NCBI GenBank assembly: GCA_020002185.1
Contig: CM034539.1
Span: 26,880,032-26,944,031, forward strand
DNA from: Paraescarpia echinospica
Taxonomy: Eukaryota > Annelida > Polychaeta > Sabellida > Siboglinidae
Direction: 5' to 3'
DNA length: 64,000 nt
Shown: positions 59,545 through 64,000 of the stretch, one piece after another
Layout: every line of letters starts with the position of its first letter
How positions within the stretch are numbered: position 1 is the first letter of the stretch
Made by a program: the position numbers and the translations under genes
The notes under the pieces: generated by a model
Told to the model about the DNA's origin: nothing
What the model saw: only the letters and a program-made list of their open reading frames with translations
The model's database searches: none

Positions 59545-62035
59545 GAATGACCGACTTTTCACACTGCGTTCACGTTGGCGGTGATACCGCCGTCATCAAT
59601 AATTGTGTTCAGAATATGCATGAGTGCGTGCGCGTGTGTATCTTTTTTTGCTTGTATGGCAACAGCTGTAATATTCTATTATCTACATTTTAGTAGATAT
59701 TAGTTGTCAACACCCTTGAACAGAGTCCTACTCTGGATATGGGTGTATAAATAAAGTATAGGGTAGACTGGGGCAGCGCGGCTCCTGGAGGTAATACGGC
59801 CCCCCGTCACGTACGCAAAATTAAAATCCTGAATGGCCCAAACTCTTGTACAAAATGATGCTAACATATAAAAGATAAATGTCCAGAACATTCAGCAACA
59901 TGAGACAGATGTAATTAAATAGGTGTGCTTTTGAAATATGTTGTGCAGTTTGATGTATTATTTCGCCAATGGTCATATTGGTGCAACTCATTATGTAAAG
60001 ATGCAATTCACGAACGTAACTGGTGACATTATAAAATTATCATTGCATGTCAGACAATAAAATATGGGGAAATCAGGTACCATTTGGAATAGATCGTGCT
60101 ATGACACACAATTTCCATTTGGGGTAAGACGGCCTCCTAAACAGATACTTGGTCAGTATTATAAATGTTATGACGTTCTCATATTAACGTTGTATAGTTA
60201 AACATATGCTAGTCTGCATGCAAAAATTATAACAAAATAATAATAAATCCAAAACTCGTGATGAAATATTAAGAAACATAATAAGTCTCATACATTTATT
60301 AGCACATTATAGAGTAGATGGTCACTCGGTCAGTACGGATTCTGACTATGCTTCATTCAGCAATACGGGCGGGAAAGCGACGACGTTATTAACCGGCCGA
60401 TTACCTTGTGCTCGATCAATAACAAACACAGCCAATAATAGTTTATACAACTGTTATACAATGTACTCCATAACTAATTTAACAAAGATCCGATCCAAAA
60501 ACGCCAGCGCCATACGAACATCGCTGTCATTCCCTCTAGGGCTTTGAAAACATAATTACGTTTTCATAGGCGTGACCTCAGTAGTCAGTACAGTCCTACA
60601 CCGAGTCAAATGTACGTTGCACAACACTGTTGTGTTGCTGGCGAGTGGTCAGGTATTGGCATGTGATTTTTAAGTGTATATTATTACACTATATTATATA
60701 TAGAGAGGAAGGCACACACGCGAACACGCACATGCACACGCACACGCGCAAACGTGCACACGCGCACACGCGCACACGCGCACACACACACACACACATA
60801 TACACACTGAACAGATTATTTTGACTCATGGTAACACATTGTTGGTATGTGGCTCCCTCTGTGAACGTTATTATTTTGTTGCCCTCCCCGTGAGTTGTAA
60901 CTGTTATATTTAGCCCCGTAACCGTACACTGTGGATTTAACATGTATCGTTCTACGTTCACGTTGTAGGATCGTCTATTAGTTATAAAATATGCTTAGCA
61001 AATAAGAAATGCGTTTAATAGAAACACGACATAGAAATTGGAGGTGAAATATTACACAACATTTACAAGTAACAACGTTGTCTTCGCGCTTTACATAAAC
61101 ATACCGCTGGTAGCCGAGACACGGAAACCCGGCAGGGAAGTAATGCGTGCTGTAATACGAACAAAATGCGGTATTAATATAATTAATCGTTTACTGAAGC
61201 AAGAGGTTTGTTACGGTAATATGGTGTACCGTTTCGTACCGTGAGATTTGCTTGCAGAAAACGATTCCGTTTAGTGTTTAATAATTATTGCAATGTTTAT
61301 AATATGCTATATAATATATAGTAATAGAAGAAGAGTAAGTAGCCACGCAGGTAATATTTATTTCCTATTGTAATTCTAAAAATGTACGTAAGTTATTATT
61401 CAGCGCAGTATTCTCAAGACTTCTCAATGCACTTTACACTTTACTCCCTGATATCACAATGTATGTCTTGTTTTTTTTCCAAATGACAAACCAATACCAG
61501 TTGAGCCAATGACCAAGATCATAGGCCCATGCGGGTTTTGTTTAAGGCAAGCATAAATTCCAGCTAAACCACAGATAGTCATAACTGGCCCTATCATGTT
61601 TCTGGAGCCAGCATATTGGCATAATATATTGTCCATTTTTAAAATAGCGAATACTTGAATGCCGGTGAAGTTCTAAAGTAATATATTTGTAATCGTACAT
61701 TTTTATTAATTAATACGTTTTGATACGGTACACCTCGAATGTATATTAGTTTATAAAGAATCCATTTAAGTCATCTGATGACAAGTCATGGGAAAAAATA
61801 GACATAGCAACAATACAAGACAGCTTACGCAAGACGTTCAAGTAATTTTTGCCATAAAACTACCACATCAGTATGATTTAACCAAGGGTTACCACGCACA
61901 GTCTCCCAACAGAAGGCTGAGGAAGATGGTCTTCGTACTTCTACAAAACCAAACTTACGGTTCTCTATCGACTTCCGCCAAAGCAGCTCTACCGGCTGTT
62001 TGCAAAATAATGTGTATTCTGTAACACTGCATCTA
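59545..62035. other. No gene supported; microsatellite at 60709-60801
   Basis: AT-rich sequence with a (CACA/CGCA)n tract. A 60-codon minus frame at 61454-61636 has two hydrophobic Gly-rich stretches (MIGPVMTICGLAGIYACL, PMILVIGSTGIGLSFG) but no family I recognise. Confidence 0.4.
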
Positions 62036-62039
62036 AATA

Positions 62040-62335
62040 TCTTGGAAAGGCCGAGCGAGAATATCTGCGAAGCTGTGAGATGGAAACAGCAGAGGACAGC
62101 ATCAATAAAGCAGCGGACACATTACACTATGACGTTATGTTTACAAGAATAGCAGGATTTGACCTCAAAACATAGGACGTTAAATACCACCACTGCCGTA
62201 GAACAGTATACATTAAAAGCGCACGAGTCGAAACCGAGAAAGTGTCAAGTAAAGTAAACCCACACACTGCAGCAGTTGAAGCGCTAACATTGCATGAACA
62301 CCACACTGATGTCAATAGTATGAGCTTAAACGGGG
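62040..62335 (+). pseudogene. Fragment of a repeated-gene protein with KYH motif
   Basis: One frame reads YLGKAEREYLRSCEMETAED, MFTRIAGFDLKT, a TAG stop, DVKYHHCRRTVYIKS and ALTLHEHHTD. The pattern KYH-x-C-RR-x-Y is common in multi-copy, transposon-associated invertebrate proteins. A stop at 62176 breaks it. Confidence 0.35.
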
Positions 62336-63042
62336 CAGCTAGTTCTAACTCTTACCATTATCACTGGTAAAACAATTCAAATTAGTGGAACAATTAAAAA
62401 AGAACATAATAATTATTATTCGTAACATTTCTCGGCCCCATGATGTCATACCTACATGACATTGGTTCCATATGTTAGAAAAGTAAAACTGTTTTTAACG
62501 ATATGTCATTTGGAGCAGTAGTTCATTTCTATTCTTGCCACATAAATAGAAAGACATTAATTTTTTCGAAAGTCTTCTGTTGCGCAATTTGGGTATGGTC
62601 ACATACAGCTTCGTAAGTCGTGACGTTATGCAGGTCGAACTAATTCAAGCCCACCTGCAGAATACTCATATATCTGTCTTTCATTTAGTACCTCAATTAT
62701 ATGTATCGGTGTTGGCTACGCGCTCTTTTTATTAGCAATATGGAAATTGTTGAATACGACGCGACACCGAAACAACGTAGGTCTAATTTGAGGGTGCCCC
62801 ACTTCCGATGGAAATTCTGAGACATCTTCCAAGTAGAATTTTATTAGAAATGGATATTCGGATTCTACGGTAATTTTTACCCCAGAAACCACCCTCAGAC
62901 CTTTTGGCAAATAAAACGTAAATAAAACCCTCCTGGCTCTTGGACTATATCCTTCAATGGCGATTGCATGTTCACTAATATTTGACGAATTCGCCTTGTT
63001 GCATCCTTTCTGTGTTTTAGGTAATAACTATTAGCACATTAC

Positions 63043-63187
63043 CTTCCCTTCTTAAACTTCTTGCCCGGGTTGTACAGTGTTTTCCACCCACTGCCGGCTT
63101 GGGTTCCGCGGAAGAAAAGTTTCAAGTGTGCTGTTGTACCAGCATAAAGTTGGTTGCCCGTCACAACTTTAATGAGGTATCTACATC
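63043..63187 (-). CDS. PLAT domain exon (first half of a PLAT repeat)
   Basis: Acceptor TGTTTACAG and donor GTAATG bound 145 bases reading CRYLIKVVTGNQLYAGTTAH and LKLFFRGTQAGSG, the start of a PLAT (lipoxygenase-homology) beta sandwich. It lies downstream of a second-half PLAT exon on the same strand, so the gene has tandem PLAT domains, as in LOXHD1-like or polycystin-like proteins. No start or end of the gene is in the window. Confidence 0.8.
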
Positions 63188-63420
63188 CTGTAAACACAAA
63201 CACCCGACCATGTATTCAATAATACACTTCGTAAGATGACACATTAACATGACGGTTTGATTACCATAACATAAAAATATGTCAGTTGTGAAATTGGCAT
63301 TATTTATGCCCGATAATAAAGCAAAGAAAATATACGCCAAGTAATAGGTAATATCTGCATATATGTAGTATAATATTAATATCATCACTAAATTATTATT
63401 ATTATTATGTTCTCACTCAC

Positions 63421-63623
63421 GTGGGTGTCTCAGGGTTCGTGACAGCGTGCTGGAACTTGACAACCACTCGTTACAGTAGTAGGTGTGAGGACTGCCCCAC
63501 GGGTACTTTTGGACGACGACCTTTCTCAGACGCCAGTCTGGGCTTGTACCCGTGTTGTCGTGCTTGATTTCCAGAGTTTCTTGTTGTCCATAACACGAGC
63601 ACAAGATGAAGAATATCTTGGTC
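63421..63623 (-). CDS. PLAT domain exon (second half of a PLAT repeat)
   Basis: Acceptor TATTCACAG and a perfect donor CAC/GTGAGT. Reads TLEIKHDNTGTSPDWRLRKV and YYCNEWLSSS. HDNTG-x-SPDW with a following WL is the PLAT signature. Host gene on the minus strand, continuing beyond the window and into 63043-63187. Confidence 0.85.
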
Positions 63624-64000
63624 CTGTGAATATATAAAGATACTTCGAACCGCTAAATATATTTGGTGCATAATAGTAAGCCAAATGCGTGTCACGAAAT
63701 ATTTATTGGACTATTTATATTTCGAAGTTGTACTCGTGGTCATAATGTTCCACGTCTGATTACTGTCATTGTGAATATGTTGTTATACTATAGCATCAAT
63801 CGTATTAGTTAAAAGTAGGCAATCTCTTCTTAGTTTATCATTAATTAATTAATATACAGTTCTTAATAACAACGTTGAAGGTATATTGCCCACGAAATTG
63901 TGTTTAGTAAGCCCATAACATCGTTCGCAATTTGGAAGGTACCTTCTCGGCGCATGTTCAGATAGTAATCCAAACTTCCATCTTCCCAAACTGATTGGTG
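63624..64000. other. Intron of the PLAT gene, nothing recognised
   Basis: AT-rich, no coding frame. Confidence 0.4.

Overview
This is animal nuclear DNA, most likely from an aquatic invertebrate. A lophotrochozoan such as a mollusc is plausible, but I cannot name the taxon. The evidence is split genes with GT/AG introns encoding kringle and PLAT domains, CR1-type and Jockey-type LINEs, a solo-LTR-like insertion, abundant microsatellites, and two Polinton/Maverick (adintovirus-like) elements. No bacterial operon, CRISPR array or rRNA is visible.

Layout. 1-8340: two minus-strand CR1-like LINEs, each with an ORF1 (zinc finger, coiled coil, SGNH esterase), an endonuclease and a reverse transcriptase. 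The second lacks the RT core. 8640-13300: tetranucleotide and dinucleotide repeats plus a decayed kringle gene. 13953-31137: Polinton 1, with about 354-bp terminal inverted repeats (TIRs) and a 6-bp target duplication TATGTT. 31144-32331: short spacer. 32338-47494: Polinton 2 in the opposite orientation, with about 265-bp TIRs and target duplication GACGAT. 47500-57000: a 54-bp minisatellite, an AT-rich palindrome, a second kringle gene copy, and fragments of a multi-copy CXC-tailed gene split by a LINE. 57400-59400: the remainder of an inverted duplicate of 8970-12500. 63043-63623: two exons of a tandem-PLAT gene.

The Polintons share one gene plan. One strand carries a virion and integration module: NADAR protein, packaging ATPase, two small conserved proteins, a 58-67 aa membrane protein overlapping the integrase start, chromodomain integrase, a CGNECPK membrane protein, penton, pX-like protein, major capsid protein and adenain-like protease. 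It converges on a family B DNA polymerase read from the other end. Beyond the polymerase lie a zinc-ribbon ssDNA-binding-like gene and genes that look spliced. Neither element looks autonomous. Element 1 has nonsense codons and frameshifts in the polymerase, penton and capsid genes. Element 2 keeps intact capsid and penton frames but has lost polymerase motif B, carries Gln at the protease catalytic His position, and has an LTR-like insertion in pX.

Least expected observations: two tandem tRNA-like units with T5 terminators just inside the left TIR of Polinton 1; a NADAR gene leading the late module of both elements; a conserved dual-coding micro-ORF over the integrase; a chain of splice-acceptor-like sites in the early region; NRF-1-like palindromes between divergent early genes; and a collinear inverted duplication of host sequence flanking the two oppositely oriented Polintons.
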